Assembly: GCA_000980375.1 (NCBI GenBank)
Contig: LARD01000004.1
Span: 160,800-224,799 of the forward strand
Length of the DNA: 64,000 nucleotides
From: Clostridium sp. K4410.MGS-306
GTDB lineage: Bacteria > Cyanobacteriota > Vampirovibrionia > Gastranaerophilales > Gastranaerophilaceae
Reading direction: 5' to 3'
The notes under the pieces were generated by a model that did no database searches, was not told the origin of the DNA, and saw nothing but the letters and a program-made list of their open reading frames with translations. The translations under genes and the position numbers were made by a program. Shown piece after piece: positions 17,328 through 25,694 of the stretch. The number at the start of each line of letters is the position of its first letter. Positions within the stretch are counted from its first letter, which is position 1.

Positions 17328-18536
17328 TTGAGCGAAATCGGTTCTAAAGAATATTTTTGCATTTTTGGCGGCGGCGCAATTCGCGGGCTTGCTTATCTTG
17401 GTGCAATGCAGGCAATGCAAGAGCTTGGTGTTACGATTAAAGCTTTTGCCGGCTCTTCTGTAGGCGCTGTTTTTGCGGCATTTGCTTCTCTTGATTATAC
17501 ATGTGAGGAGTTTCGCGAGCTTTTTAATGAGGTGAATTTTGACCTTTTTAGAGACGTTAGGCTTGATTTGACCAAAAAATTTGCAATAAGCAAAGGCGAA
17601 CATTTTCTCAACTGGATTAGAACAGGTATCGAAAAAAAATATTACGGTGACAAATACCAAAAAGACAAAAATCCCCCTGTAACTTTTAAGGATATAAAAA
17701 AGGATTTTTTTGTAATAACAACAAATATAAACGGCTGCAATCCGCATATTTTCTCTAAATATACAACACCCGATTTTGAAGTGGCACAGGCAGTTAGAAT
17801 ATCAACTTCTTTGCCCGGCCTTTTAGAACCCTTTGAATATGACCAAAATGTTTTGATAGACGGTGATATGATGAAAAGCTGGCCTATGTGGCGTGTTAAT
17901 GAAATTCTTTGTCCGAGAGATTCGCGTGTTATTGAATTCAGATTGGAAGGTGCAAAGTGCTGGCCAAATGTCAAAAATTCTGTTGAATATCTAAATGCAG
18001 TATTTGCAACATTATCAAACTTTGCTACAGATTACATAATGCAAACATATCAACCCAAAGATAAGTTTGATTATGTAAAAATAGATACAGACCATATTCT
18101 GCCTGTGCAGTTTACTCTCCCGCAATCAGAAAGAGAAAAACTGATTGTGCTCGGATATGATACAACAATGGAGTATTTTAAAAAGACTCTGCTGCAAAAG
18201 AAGAAATCTCTGCTGCCTCAATACACAGTTATGCTTGATCATTTGATTAAAATCAAAAACGCAGTAAAAAACAATAAAATTTGTGATGCCAAATCATATA
18301 TTTGCGACATGTTTATTTATCTTTGTGATGCCAAAAGATATATTGATATAGCAATATATGATAACGCGGTGAGGTTTAAGGACTATTTCTTTTCCCACCT
18401 TCAGACAAGCTTTTTTCTAAAAAGTACAGAGCTTAAAGACAAAAGACAGGTTGAATTTTATCTTAATAACCTTTATGACGAAGTTCTCGAACGCTGCATG
18501 GAGCTTGAGTCTTATATAAAAGAATTCAGTATGTAA
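17328..18536 (+). CDS. Patatin-like phospholipase family protein
   Basis: About 402 residues. The TTG at 17328 is preferred because AAAGGAG lies 6 bases upstream; a GTG at 17307 would be 7 residues longer but has no RBS. The patatin domain is at residues 1-200: oxyanion loop GGGAIRG, nucleophile elbow GSSVG and the Asp of the dyad in LIDGDMM (DGD instead of the usual DGG/A). It hydrolyses acyl esters, probably phospholipids. The C-terminal half is helical and unassigned. No signal peptide. Confidence 0.85.
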   Translation: MSEIGSKEYFCIFGGGAIRGLAYLGAMQAMQELGVTIKAFAGSSVGAVFAAFASLDYTCEEFRELFNEVNFDLFRDVRLDLTKKFAISKGEHFLNWIRTGIEKKYYGDKYQKDKNPPVTFKDIKKDFFVITTNINGCNPHIFSKYTTPDFEVAQAVRISTSLPGLLEPFEYDQNVLIDGDMMKSWPMWRVNEILCPRDSRVIEFRLEGAKCWPNVKNSVEYLNAVFATLSNFATDYIMQTYQPKDKFDYVKIDTDHILPVQFTLPQSEREKLIVLGYDTTMEYFKKTLLQKKKSLLPQYTVMLDHLIKIKNAVKNNKICDAKSYICDMFIYLCDAKRYIDIAIYDNAVRFKDYFFSHLQTSFFLKSTELKDKRQVEFYLNNLYDEVLERCMELESYIKEFSM

Positions 18537-18543
18537 AAACAAA

Positions 18544-18572
18544 AAAGCCGCTTTATTTTAAAGCGGCTTTTT
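18544..18572. terminator. Bidirectional terminator between patatin and SPFH genes
   Basis: AAAGCCGCTTT (18544-18554) pairs with AAAGCGGCTTT (18560-18570); A-run on the left and T-run on the right serve both strands. Confidence 0.85.
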
Positions 18573-18588
18573 ATTGTATTTGATATAT

Positions 18589-19602
18589 TTACTGCACTTT
18601 AGTACCATCTAGCATCTGTTTTATACCATCAACAGAGCTTAAGATACCTGTTGCCTCATAGGGAATGTAAACAACTTTGTTATTTTCACCTTCAACCATT
18701 TGTTTAAGTGTATCAAGATATCTTACTGCAATGAGGTATTTATCCGGCTGGCCGTGGTCTTGAATAGCTTCTATTGTTTTGTTAATTGCTGTTGCTTCAG
18801 CTTCTGCCTGTTTTACACGTGCGGCTGCCTGACCTTCTGCAACCAGTCTTGCGGCTTCTTTTTCACCTTCTGCTTCAAGAATTGCTGATTGTTTTTGACC
18901 TTCTGCTTTATTTATTGCAGCTGTTTTTTCACCTTCTGCTTTAAGAATTGCAGCTTGCTTTAAACCTTCTGCTTCGTATATAGCAGCACGTTTTTCTCTT
19001 TCTGCTTTAACCTGTTTTTCCATAGATGCCTGAACATCTGCAGGAGGAGTGATTTCCTGAAGCTCAATACGGTTAACTTTTACACCCCATTTGTTTGATG
19101 CTTCATCAAGGGTTTCTCTCAATTTTGCGTTGATAGTGTCACGTGACGACAGCGTTTCGTCCAGCACCATATCACCGATAACGTTTCTCATAGTTGTGAG
19201 TGTCAGTTTTTCAATAGCCTCGGGAAGGTTTTGGATACGATAAACCGCACTTTTTGCGTCCATAATTTGAAAATAAATCAATGCATTTATAGAAATAGAC
19301 ACGTTGTCTTTTGTAATTACATTTTGACGAGGTATATCCATGACAGATTCACGAAGGTCAATGGCTGTTTTTTCTGTATAAAAAGAATATGTTCTGCCAT
19401 CAGGTCCTCTTTGAGAAGTTTTCCATTGAATTTTTCTGGGGTATTCAAAAAATGGAATAATAATGTGAAATCCTGCGTAGAGTACTTTTTCAAAAGCCCC
19501 CAGTTTTTCTATAATCATTGCCTCTTCCTGCTGGATAATTTTGATACCCGCTGAGAAGTATGCGATTACAAGAATCAATAATACCAATAATAAAAAGCCC
19601 AT
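18589..19602 (-). CDS. SPFH/Band 7 (stomatin/QmcA-like) membrane protein
   Basis: 337 residues. One N-terminal transmembrane segment (LLLVLLILVIAYFSAGI), then the Band 7 domain (IIQQEEAMIIEKLGAFEKVLYAGFHIIIPFFE...RVNRIELQEITPPADVQASMEKQVKAEREKRA) and a long EAEG-repeat coiled coil (about 210-280) that drives oligomerisation. Such proteins form membrane microdomain rings, often with NfeD partners. It is the last of three genes (NfeD, short SPFH, this) packed within about 20 bases of each other on the minus strand. Confidence 0.9.
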   Translation of the reverse strand: MGFLLLVLLILVIAYFSAGIKIIQQEEAMIIEKLGAFEKVLYAGFHIIIPFFEYPRKIQWKTSQRGPDGRTYSFYTEKTAIDLRESVMDIPRQNVITKDNVSISINALIYFQIMDAKSAVYRIQNLPEAIEKLTLTTMRNVIGDMVLDETLSSRDTINAKLRETLDEASNKWGVKVNRIELQEITPPADVQASMEKQVKAEREKRAAIYEAEGLKQAAILKAEGEKTAAINKAEGQKQSAILEAEGEKEAARLVAEGQAAARVKQAEAEATAINKTIEAIQDHGQPDKYLIAVRYLDTLKQMVEGENNKVVYIPYEATGILSSVDGIKQMLDGTKVQ

Positions 19603-19623
19603 CTTTTTCTCCTTTTTTGTATT

Positions 19624-20202
19624 CTAATAGTTGTGTCTTATTCCGTTTCCATCTGTGATTTGTTTCAAATTAAACTCCAAAATTTTTATTCCCCAGTTTT
19701 GTGCATATTCGTTTGCAATATCAATGATACTGCGGGTTAGGTCTCTGAGACATTCTGCTGAATTAGTGCCTTCATCAGCGTCAATGAGTCGTTTTTGCAA
19801 AACTCCTGCAAACAACTGGTTAAGAGCATCAAAAAGGTATGCCGCTTCATAAACTGCTTTATAAGGGTCTGTAATTTTGTAAACAATATCAGCTTTGAGT
19901 TTCATTCTAGCCTTGTCTTTGCCGAAGAATTCTCTGTCATCTTTGGGAAAACTTATTACATCAGGCTCAAGGCTGATTTTTCCGTTATTTAAAAACTTTT
20001 TATGGTTGTAAGGGTCTTCAATTCCGTGTAGTTTTTCAATAAAAGGTATAATAAGATGCACACCTTCGCCTATGACCCTGTCGAATTTAGCAAGCCGCTC
20101 CACCACAGCCTGTTCATTTTTGTCTACGATAATTAAGCATTTGTAGCCAATGGCAATAAATACTAAAAGTGCTGTGAGTGAGACAATTAAAGATGCAATC
20201 AT
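19624..20202 (-). CDS. Short SPFH-domain protein
   Basis: 192 residues. An N-terminal transmembrane segment (SLIVSLTALLVFIAIGYKCL) and an SPFH core (IIVDKNEQAVVERLAKFDRVIGEGVHLIIPFIEKL...WGIKILEFNLKQITDGNGI) line up with the start of the neighbouring 337-residue protein, but it stops right after the Band 7 domain and lacks the EAEG coiled coil. The unusual insertion PYNHKKFLNNGKISLEPDVISFPKDDRE separates it from standard members. It may be a specialised subunit or a truncated duplicate. Confidence 0.8.
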   Translation of the reverse strand: MIASLIVSLTALLVFIAIGYKCLIIVDKNEQAVVERLAKFDRVIGEGVHLIIPFIEKLHGIEDPYNHKKFLNNGKISLEPDVISFPKDDREFFGKDKARMKLKADIVYKITDPYKAVYEAAYLFDALNQLFAGVLQKRLIDADEGTNSAECLRDLTRSIIDIANEYAQNWGIKILEFNLKQITDGNGIRHNY

Positions 20203-20208
20203 AAAATC

Positions 20209-20655
20209 CTATTCTATAGGCACAACATACATGATGATACTGTCATTTTTGACTATCTTTGCCTGCGCGCCTTTTTCTACTGTTTCTCCGTTAAGGGATT
20301 TTGCCTGCCATTCTTCGCCAAAAATAGCAATACGACCGTTATTTTCAGTAACAGTTTCCAGCACATTCGCTGTTTTGCCTATATACATTTCGACGGTTTC
20401 GGGTTTATCGCTGCCGTTTTTCTTTTTTAAAAGGAATGGACGCAGCCATATGAGGAAAATTGCACTGAATAAACCAAATACCAAAACTTGATATATCGGT
20501 TCTATGCCCATTTGTGCACCAATAGCTGCAATAAAACAAGCAAAACCAAGGTTTAAAAAGAACATAACGGGGGTAAACATTTCAATTATAAAAAATATGA
20601 CGCCTGCTATACACCATATTTGCCATAACTGAAAAAAAATATGAAATAATTCCAT
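20209..20655 (-). CDS. NfeD-family membrane protein
   Basis: 148 residues from the ATG at 20655, chosen because AGGAGG lies 6 bases upstream; the longer frame start at 20718 has no RBS. Three hydrophobic segments at the N-terminus (WQIWCIAGVIFFIIEMFTPVMFFLNLGFACFIAAIGAQ, then VLVFGLFSAIFLIWLRPF) are followed by an OB-fold domain (IGKTANVLETVTENNGRIAIFGEEWQAKSLNGETVEKGAQAKIVK). This is the short NfeD form without the protease domain, which partners SPFH proteins; the two SPFH genes are directly downstream. Confidence 0.88.
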   Translation of the reverse strand: MELFHIFFQLWQIWCIAGVIFFIIEMFTPVMFFLNLGFACFIAAIGAQMGIEPIYQVLVFGLFSAIFLIWLRPFLLKKKNGSDKPETVEMYIGKTANVLETVTENNGRIAIFGEEWQAKSLNGETVEKGAQAKIVKNDSIIMYVVPIE

Positions 20656-20713
20656 CAGATGCCTCCTATGTTCTTTATTATATAGGTTTTTAGAGGGGCT
20701 TGCAATATAAACC

Positions 20714-20745
20714 CGCAAAAAGGACGATATATCGTCCTTTTTGCG
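20714..20745 (-). terminator. Palindromic terminator after the DUF2769-like gene
   Basis: A near-perfect 32-base palindrome (CGCAAAAAGGACGAT and its complement) with T-runs in both arms lies just past the stop of the minus-strand gene ending at 20753. Confidence 0.75.
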
Positions 20746-20752
20746 TATATTT

Positions 20753-21031
20753 TTAATAACCTCCGTCTGTTATACAATAGTGGCCGTCTTCAAGGTCATA
20801 TTTGTCGTGTACTGTGCATACATTGCATAAACAGCCTTTATCTTCGTCAATACAGCGGCTTTTTGTATAAGCACAGAATAAATTTTCCAGTCCTTCAACA
20901 TTTTCTATGCCTTTTAACATGTCAATCATGTTGTGCGGCATTTCTTTAATTTTGCAAGATGTTGTGTAAGAAGGGCATTTTAAGCAGTTGCATGCTTGTA
21001 GATTTTCTTTTGTTTTTTCAACCTGACTCAT
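20753..21031 (-). CDS. Cysteine-rich small protein, DUF2769-like
   Basis: 92 residues with ten Cys: ACNCLKCPSYTTSC near the N-terminus and CAYTKSRC, GCLCNVCTVHDKY, HYC near the C-terminus. This pattern fits DUF2769 proteins as I recall them and suggests a metal or Fe-S site. RBS AAGGAGAAA. It lies 13 bases downstream of the mini-ferritin gene, so a shared role in iron handling or oxidative stress is inferred. Confidence 0.65.
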   Translation of the reverse strand: MSQVEKTKENLQACNCLKCPSYTTSCKIKEMPHNMIDMLKGIENVEGLENLFCAYTKSRCIDEDKGCLCNVCTVHDKYDLEDGHYCITDGGY

Positions 21032-21044
21032 ATATTTCTCCTTA

Positions 21045-21356
21045 TTAACGCGGTTTCTTTTTTCCGTCCATCATGTCTTCAACTTCGTGAGCCCCTTCGC
21101 CGTAATATTTTGCTTCTTCGGGGTCCAGTGTAATCAACAGTTTAAATAATTCACCGGCATGTTCTCTTTCTTCATTAACAATGTCTGTTAAAACTGTGTG
21201 TACAAGCTCGTTATCTGTTGATTCTTTGATTTGTTCATAAAGTTGAATCGCTTCATATTCCGCGGCAATATTGAATCTGATACCACGGATTAATTCTTCT
21301 TTAGTGAGTTTTCTGTCACAATGCGTTACGTTGCATGAATTTTCAAAATGCGGCAT
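21045..21356 (-). CDS. Ferritin-like (EncFtn/rubrerythrin-type) protein
   Basis: 103 residues from ATG 21356 (GGAG 7 bases upstream; the longer start at 21386 has no RBS). A two-helix half-ferritin: AAEYEAIQLYEQI supplies one Glu, and STDNELVHTVLTDIVNEEREHAGELFKLL supplies the ExxH pair, very like encapsulated-ferritin domains that assemble an iron ferroxidase site across a dimer. The tail after the domain (ITLDPEEAKYYGEGAHEVEDMM) is also seen in such proteins. No encapsulin gene is in this window. An N-terminal CNVTHC is extra. Confidence 0.8.
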   Translation of the reverse strand: MPHFENSCNVTHCDRKLTKEELIRGIRFNIAAEYEAIQLYEQIKESTDNELVHTVLTDIVNEEREHAGELFKLLITLDPEEAKYYGEGAHEVEDMMDGKKKPR

Positions 21357-21471
21357 ATCCTGTCTCCATATTATGTATGCAGACATATTCTAAGCGCAAA
21401 ATGTAGCATTTTAATCACACAAAAAAGCTAGCCAATGTATAGTTTAAACAAATCATTAAAATTACAAATCT

Positions 21472-22008
21472 TTATTGAGCAGATGCTTGCGTATCTTCAA
21501 CCGGTTGTGCGGGTTGTTCTGCAGCTGTGGTTTGTTCTTCCGGTGCATTGGCAGCCTGCCCGGTTGTCTCGCCTTCTTTTTCATTAGGCTCTACTACTGC
21601 AATACCCATAGCTGTTAGTGCCTGTTTTGCTTTGGGGGCAAGGGCTGTATCAGGGAAATTTTCTAAAATAGTTTGATAGCAGTCAATTGCTTCTTGTTTG
21701 TATTCTCTTGCTTTATAAAGGTTGGCTGCTTTGTAATATAATGGTGCAAGTGTAATATCGGGCGCAATCAGCATCTGGTTATCGAGTTTGATTTTTATTT
21801 CAATCATACTTGCGTTGTCAGCCGGTGAAAAAAGAGAGTTTGCATAAACTTTTCTTGTTAATCTATCAATTGTTTCTGACATTGAAGTCATGTCTTCCTG
21901 TGTTATGGAACCTGCAGATTTTTTTGATTTTTTTGCAGCAAGCGAGTCCATAGATGCCATGGAAAATACAATCATACCTATCAACAATAAAATTAAAGTC
22001 TTTTTCAT
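21472..22008 (-). CDS. Exported protein with TPR-like core and acidic tail
   Basis: 178 residues. Signal peptide (MKKTLILLLIGMIVFSMASMDSLA), then a Lys/Ser-rich linker, a helical region and one or two TPR-like units (LYYKAANLYKAREYKQEAIDCYQTILENFPDTALAPKAKQAL). The last 40 residues are low-complexity Glu/Gln/Ala/Thr/Pro. It resembles periplasmic helper proteins of the YbgF/CpoB type in outline only. ACCATATGGT lies upstream at 22079-22088. Confidence 0.7.
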   Translation of the reverse strand: MKKTLILLLIGMIVFSMASMDSLAAKKSKKSAGSITQEDMTSMSETIDRLTRKVYANSLFSPADNASMIEIKIKLDNQMLIAPDITLAPLYYKAANLYKAREYKQEAIDCYQTILENFPDTALAPKAKQALTAMGIAVVEPNEKEGETTGQAANAPEEQTTAAEQPAQPVEDTQASAQ

Positions 22009-22076
22009 AATCTTTCTTCTAAAAGTTTATACTCCTGCCCTAATGATATTCTATATTAAATGCATGTGTTTTACAC

Positions 22077-22089
22077 TAACCATATGGTC
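22077..22089 (-). promoter_or_regulatory. ACCATATGGT palindrome, second copy
   Basis: TAACCATATGGTC is the exact reverse complement of bases 14809-14821. It lies between rnhB and the exported-protein gene, about 70 bases upstream of the latter. Confidence 0.35.
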
Positions 22090-22094
22090 TAAAT

Positions 22095-22784
22095 TTAAAA
22101 CAACCCGAGCTGTTGCGTTTTGTCTTCGAGTATGTTTCTCAAAAACTTTGCCCTGTGCCATTTTGTGGGGCCGTATTGTTTAATTGCATCCACATGTTTA
22201 GCTGTAAGATAGCCCTTGTTTTGCTCCCAGCCGTATTGCGGAAATTTTTGTGCAAGCTCATCCATAAATCTGTCTCTGCTGACTTTGGCTAAAATGCTTG
22301 CAGCCGCTATTGATGCTGATTTAGCATCTCCTTTTACAACAGTTTTTTGCGCCATTGCATATTTTTTTATGAGCTTGTTTCCATCAACAAGAGTAAGCGT
22401 TTTTGCCTTGCCAAGCTGCTTTTGAACCTGCTCGCATGACAATTTCATGCAGTTTAGGGAGGTGTTTAAAATATTGTTTTTTTCTATATCTTCTACACTT
22501 CCGGCCTGTATAAAATAAATTGAATGTTTTTTTATGATGTCGTAGAGCTCTTCTCTGTTTTTTTCTGACAATTTTTTTGAATCATTTAATATAGAAAGTT
22601 CATTGTACAAATCCATGTTGTGCTCTTTAAAACACACAGCTGCTGCAAAAACAGGCCCAGCCCCCGGACCTCTTCCGGCTTCGTCTGTTCCTATAATAAA
22701 ATCAAAGTTGTTTTCTTTTTTGTTTGCATCATCAAAAGAAAAAAGCTCTTGTATTTTATTGCTCTGTTTTATCAATGTTGTCAT
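22095..22784 (-). CDS. rnhB: Ribonuclease HII
   Basis: Cleaves RNA in RNA-DNA hybrids, including single misincorporated ribonucleotides. 229 residues. DEAGRGPGAGPVFAAAVCF carries the Asp-Glu pair, LVDGNKLIKKY the third Asp, and VKGDAKSASIAAASILAKVSRDRFMDELAQKFPQYGWEQNKGYLTAKHVDAIKQYGPTKWHR the rest of the active site. The start overlaps the end of rbgA by 29 bases; the rbgA-rnhB pairing is common. Confidence 0.94.
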   Translation of the reverse strand: MTTLIKQSNKIQELFSFDDANKKENNFDFIIGTDEAGRGPGAGPVFAAAVCFKEHNMDLYNELSILNDSKKLSEKNREELYDIIKKHSIYFIQAGSVEDIEKNNILNTSLNCMKLSCEQVQKQLGKAKTLTLVDGNKLIKKYAMAQKTVVKGDAKSASIAAASILAKVSRDRFMDELAQKFPQYGWEQNKGYLTAKHVDAIKQYGPTKWHRAKFLRNILEDKTQQLGLF

Positions 22785-23607
22785 CCAGAATAAATCTTCC
22801 TATACGTCCTGCACGAAAATCCGTAAGCACCATAACAGCGGTTCTTGTTATGTCCGGTTCACTGTTTTTGACAATCCAGTTGCGGCTTTTGGCTATATTT
22901 TCAAGTGTAATTTCATTGTCTAAATTGTAGTATTCTTTAACCTTTATCGGGTATTTTTGCGCAAGTATTTCGAGAAGCTCTGCTGCCACTTCTTCGTTTT
23001 CATATGCGTTTTCGCTGACAGAATTGACCATTGCCAGTTTTCCTGCTTTAATCTGGTCTTCCTGTTTTAACGGGATTATTCCCGGTGTGTCGAGCAAATC
23101 TATTTTGGGGTTTACTCTCACCCACTGCTGCTGGCGTGTAACACCGGCTTTTGCACCGACTTTTGTCTTACCTTTTTTTATAAGTTTATTTATAATACTC
23201 GATTTACCTACGTTAGGCATACCCACAACCACTACTCGTGCCGGGCGTGGTAAAAGCCCTTTGGCAACCAGCTTGTCTATGCGCGGTTTTGCAAGCTCTA
23301 TAACTTTGTTTACGATAGTTGAAATATCATTGTTTTTAGATGCACAAGAAGCAATAACCGGAAAACCTGAAGTTTCTTGATAATGTTTTATCCATTGTTT
23401 GAGCGCATTTTCATCCGCAAGGTCGGCTTTGTTCAGTACAATGAGTCGGGGTTTTTCTCCCAGAAGTTTTTTTATATCAGGATAAACAGAGCTGTCAGGG
23501 ATGCGTGCATCAAGTACTTCAATAACCACATCTACAAGGTTTATGAGTTCTTTCAACTTTTTCTCTGCTTTTGCAATATGTCCGGGGTACCAGTGGATAT
23601 GTGCCAT
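22756..23607 (-). CDS. rbgA: Ribosome biogenesis GTPase RbgA (YlqF)
   Basis: Circularly permuted GTPase needed for late 50S assembly. 283 residues with motifs in permuted order: G4 NKADLAD, then G1 GMPNVGKSS, then G3 DTPG. The N-terminus MAHIHWYPGHIAKAEKKL is diagnostic, including the catalytic-type His region. RBS AAAGGAG. Downstream of rplS with a hairpin between them, and overlapping rnhB. Confidence 0.94.
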   Translation of the reverse strand: MAHIHWYPGHIAKAEKKLKELINLVDVVIEVLDARIPDSSVYPDIKKLLGEKPRLIVLNKADLADENALKQWIKHYQETSGFPVIASCASKNNDISTIVNKVIELAKPRIDKLVAKGLLPRPARVVVVGMPNVGKSSIINKLIKKGKTKVGAKAGVTRQQQWVRVNPKIDLLDTPGIIPLKQEDQIKAGKLAMVNSVSENAYENEEVAAELLEILAQKYPIKVKEYYNLDNEITLENIAKSRNWIVKNSEPDITRTAVMVLTDFRAGRIGRFILDDNIDKTEQ

Positions 23608-23630
23608 ACATAGACTCCTTTATATAAATA

Positions 23631-23653
23631 AAGCGGCAATTCAATTGCCGCTT
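23631..23653 (-). terminator. Hairpin between rplS and rbgA
   Basis: AAGCGGCAATT (23631-23641) pairs with AATTGCCGCTT (23643-23653). On the minus strand it is followed by TATTTAT rather than a pure T-run, so partial termination or attenuation of rbgA is likely. Confidence 0.6.
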
Positions 23654-23681
23654 ATTATGATTTTTTGCTTCAAAGCGTTGA

Positions 23682-24038
23682 TTAACGCTTTTCAATTTTT
23701 TCTTTAATTCTTGTTGCTTTACCGGAACGTTCTCTGAGGTAGTAGAGTTTAGCTCTTCTAACGTCACCGCGTCTAACAACCTGGATTTTTTCTAAACGTG
23801 GAGAGTAAACAGGGAATACTCTTTCAACACCAACACCCTGGAAAGTTTTTCTTACAGTGATGGTTTTGCCTACGCCTGAACCTCTCTTTTTAATAATAAT
23901 ACCTTCGAAAGCCTGAGTTCTTTCTTTGTTGCCTTCGATAATTCTTACGAAAACTTTAACAGTATCTCCGGGGTTTAATTCAGGGAGATTGTTATTTTCA
24001 ATGTGTTTTTTTCCTAATGCTTCAACTATCGGATTCAT
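23682..24038 (-). CDS. rplS: 50S ribosomal protein L19
   Basis: 118 residues. [96 protein letters not shown] is a full-length match. RBS AAAGGAATA. A TATAAT lies about 25 bases upstream of the start, so it probably has its own promoter after nagZ. Confidence 0.97.
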   Translation of the reverse strand: MNPIVEALGKKHIENNNLPELNPGDTVKVFVRIIEGNKERTQAFEGIIIKKRGSGVGKTITVRKTFQGVGVERVFPVYSPRLEKIQVVRRGDVRRAKLYYLRERSGKATRIKEKIEKR

Positions 24039-24138
24039 TGTTTTATTCCTTTATTTCTGATTATAAACATATTTTTGTGACAATAAATAAATCTTAATCA
24101 AAACATATTCATATATCAAGGGGGTGTGCACCCTTACG

Positions 24139-25134
24139 TTAAAGTTTAGCAACATTTTTTAATGTTTTTATGTATTCAAAGCTTTTGTCAATCTTTTCTT
24201 CGGGAATTTCTCCATTTTTGACAGCTTCTATGAGCTTTGCAATAAGTTCAATAACTGATTCATCAGTGTTTCTGTATATAAACATATTAACACCGGCATT
24301 AATAGCACGCTTGCAGGCTTCAAACGGTGAAAATTTTCTTATTCCGCCCATTACCATGTCATCTGAGATAACTACGCCTTTATATTTAAGCGTATTTCTT
24401 AAATAGCCGTCAATTACTTCCGGCGAAATTGAAGCCGGAATTTTTTCTTTGTTAAATGCTCTGTAATGTACGTGAGCAACCATAATTGCAGGAAGTTCAT
24501 TTAATAGCTGTTTAAAAGGTTTTATGTGAACGTTTTCCATCTCTTCAATGCTAAGGTTTACTTCCGGCATTTCTTTATGAGAGTCGGTGCTTGTTTCTCC
24601 ATGGCCCGGGAAATGCTTGCCTACAGGGATTATTCCGTTTTTTGTATAAGTCCTTGCTGCAATTGAGCCGAATTTTACAACTTCATCAGGGTCGTTTGAA
24701 TAAGCTCTGTCTGCAATAATCGGGTTATTAGGATTTGTGTCAACATCAAGCACGGGCGCAAAGTTCATATTCAGTCCCAGATAAGTTAATTCCTGTGAAA
24801 TCCACTGTACCTGCTGTTCAACGGCTTTTTCGCCCTGTTTTGCAGCATTTCTTGCGCTCAGGTAGTGCGGTCCGCCGTAAAGATTGAGCGTTCTCTCCAC
24901 TCTGCCGCCCTCCTGATCAATACTCAAAAATGGCGCAAATAATGCATCTTCCTTAATCATATGCACTGCAGCTTTGAATCTTTCTTTGTCACAAATGTTC
25001 TGTGTAAAAAATATTACACCGCCAAGCCCTGATTTCAGTGCATTAATAAATTCCGGATTTGCATGCGGATTTTCCCCTTCATAACCCAGAATAAACATTT
25101 GATAAACTTTTTGTTCAAGCGTTAAATTTTCCAT
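24139..25134 (-). CDS. nagZ: Beta-N-acetylhexosaminidase (GH3, NagZ-like)
   Basis: Removes GlcNAc from peptidoglycan breakdown products for cell-wall recycling. 331 residues, the single-domain NagZ length. SIDQEGGRVERT, LNMNFAPVLDVDTNPNNPIIADRAYS, the KHFPGHGETSTDSHKEMP loop carrying the catalytic His, and ISDDMVMGGI with the nucleophile Asp are all present. No signal peptide, so cytoplasmic. No Shine-Dalgarno; TAAAAT lies 6 bases before the ATG, as in other predicted leaderless genes here. Confidence 0.92.
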   Translation of the reverse strand: MENLTLEQKVYQMFILGYEGENPHANPEFINALKSGLGGVIFFTQNICDKERFKAAVHMIKEDALFAPFLSIDQEGGRVERTLNLYGGPHYLSARNAAKQGEKAVEQQVQWISQELTYLGLNMNFAPVLDVDTNPNNPIIADRAYSNDPDEVVKFGSIAARTYTKNGIIPVGKHFPGHGETSTDSHKEMPEVNLSIEEMENVHIKPFKQLLNELPAIMVAHVHYRAFNKEKIPASISPEVIDGYLRNTLKYKGVVISDDMVMGGIRKFSPFEACKRAINAGVNMFIYRNTDESVIELIAKLIEAVKNGEIPEEKIDKSFEYIKTLKNVAKL

Positions 25135-25189
25135 ATTTTTATTTTACATCAACAGTTTGTTTTTGAAGATGGTTTAAAAATTTGTAAAT

Positions 25190-25618
25190 TTATTTTGAAT
25201 TGAGCTTTTCTTCTCTTTCTTTTTTAGTTTCTTCCAAAATAGCTCTGTCTTCGTATTTGTGCTCTATTTCAATTTTTTTATAAGTTCTGTTGATAAGGCT
25301 CAATGCAATAGCGGCAAAAGCTGCTATTTTTAAATATCTTGGTGCTGCTTTAAAGTCTTTTATAAGGTTTTTTGCAGCTTCTTTAGGGTTTTTCCAGTTG
25401 ATTTTGGGTGGTGTTTCAAGTTTTAGCACAGGTTTGTAATGGCCAACTGCTGCTGTGATACCTGCTGCTGCGGCAATTTGGATATTTGATGAAACAGAAT
25501 TCCTTAAATGGCTGTATGCACAGGCTGTTCTGTTGGCTTTTGAGCCTTTGTCTTTGTCTGTAAAAGAATTTATTGTGGGAGATATTAAAAATAATATTTT
25601 GGACATAACACACACCAT
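25190..25618 (-). CDS. Small membrane-associated protein, unknown
   Basis: 142 residues from ATG 25618; an in-frame ATG at 25606 is also possible and has GGTGTG nearby. Hydrophobic segments at about 45-62 (IQIAAAAGITAAVGHY) and 100-115 (LKIAAFAAIALSLI) and a charged C-terminus rich in Glu/Lys. No family recognised. Confidence 0.6.
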   Translation of the reverse strand: MVCVMSKILFLISPTINSFTDKDKGSKANRTACAYSHLRNSVSSNIQIAAAAGITAAVGHYKPVLKLETPPKINWKNPKEAAKNLIKDFKAAPRYLKIAAFAAIALSLINRTYKKIEIEHKYEDRAILEETKKEREEKLNSK

Positions 25619-25694
25619 TAAGTTTATGTTGTAATAAACCCCTAAAATGAAATTTTTTGTTACTTTAACGATTTTGTTTTACAAATTTTAATAC

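Noticed and set aside
23519..23779. 86-codon minus-strand frame spanning the rplS-rbgA junction
   Set aside because: Out-of-frame shadow overlapping the 3' end of rplS, the terminator hairpin and the start of rbgA; no RBS.
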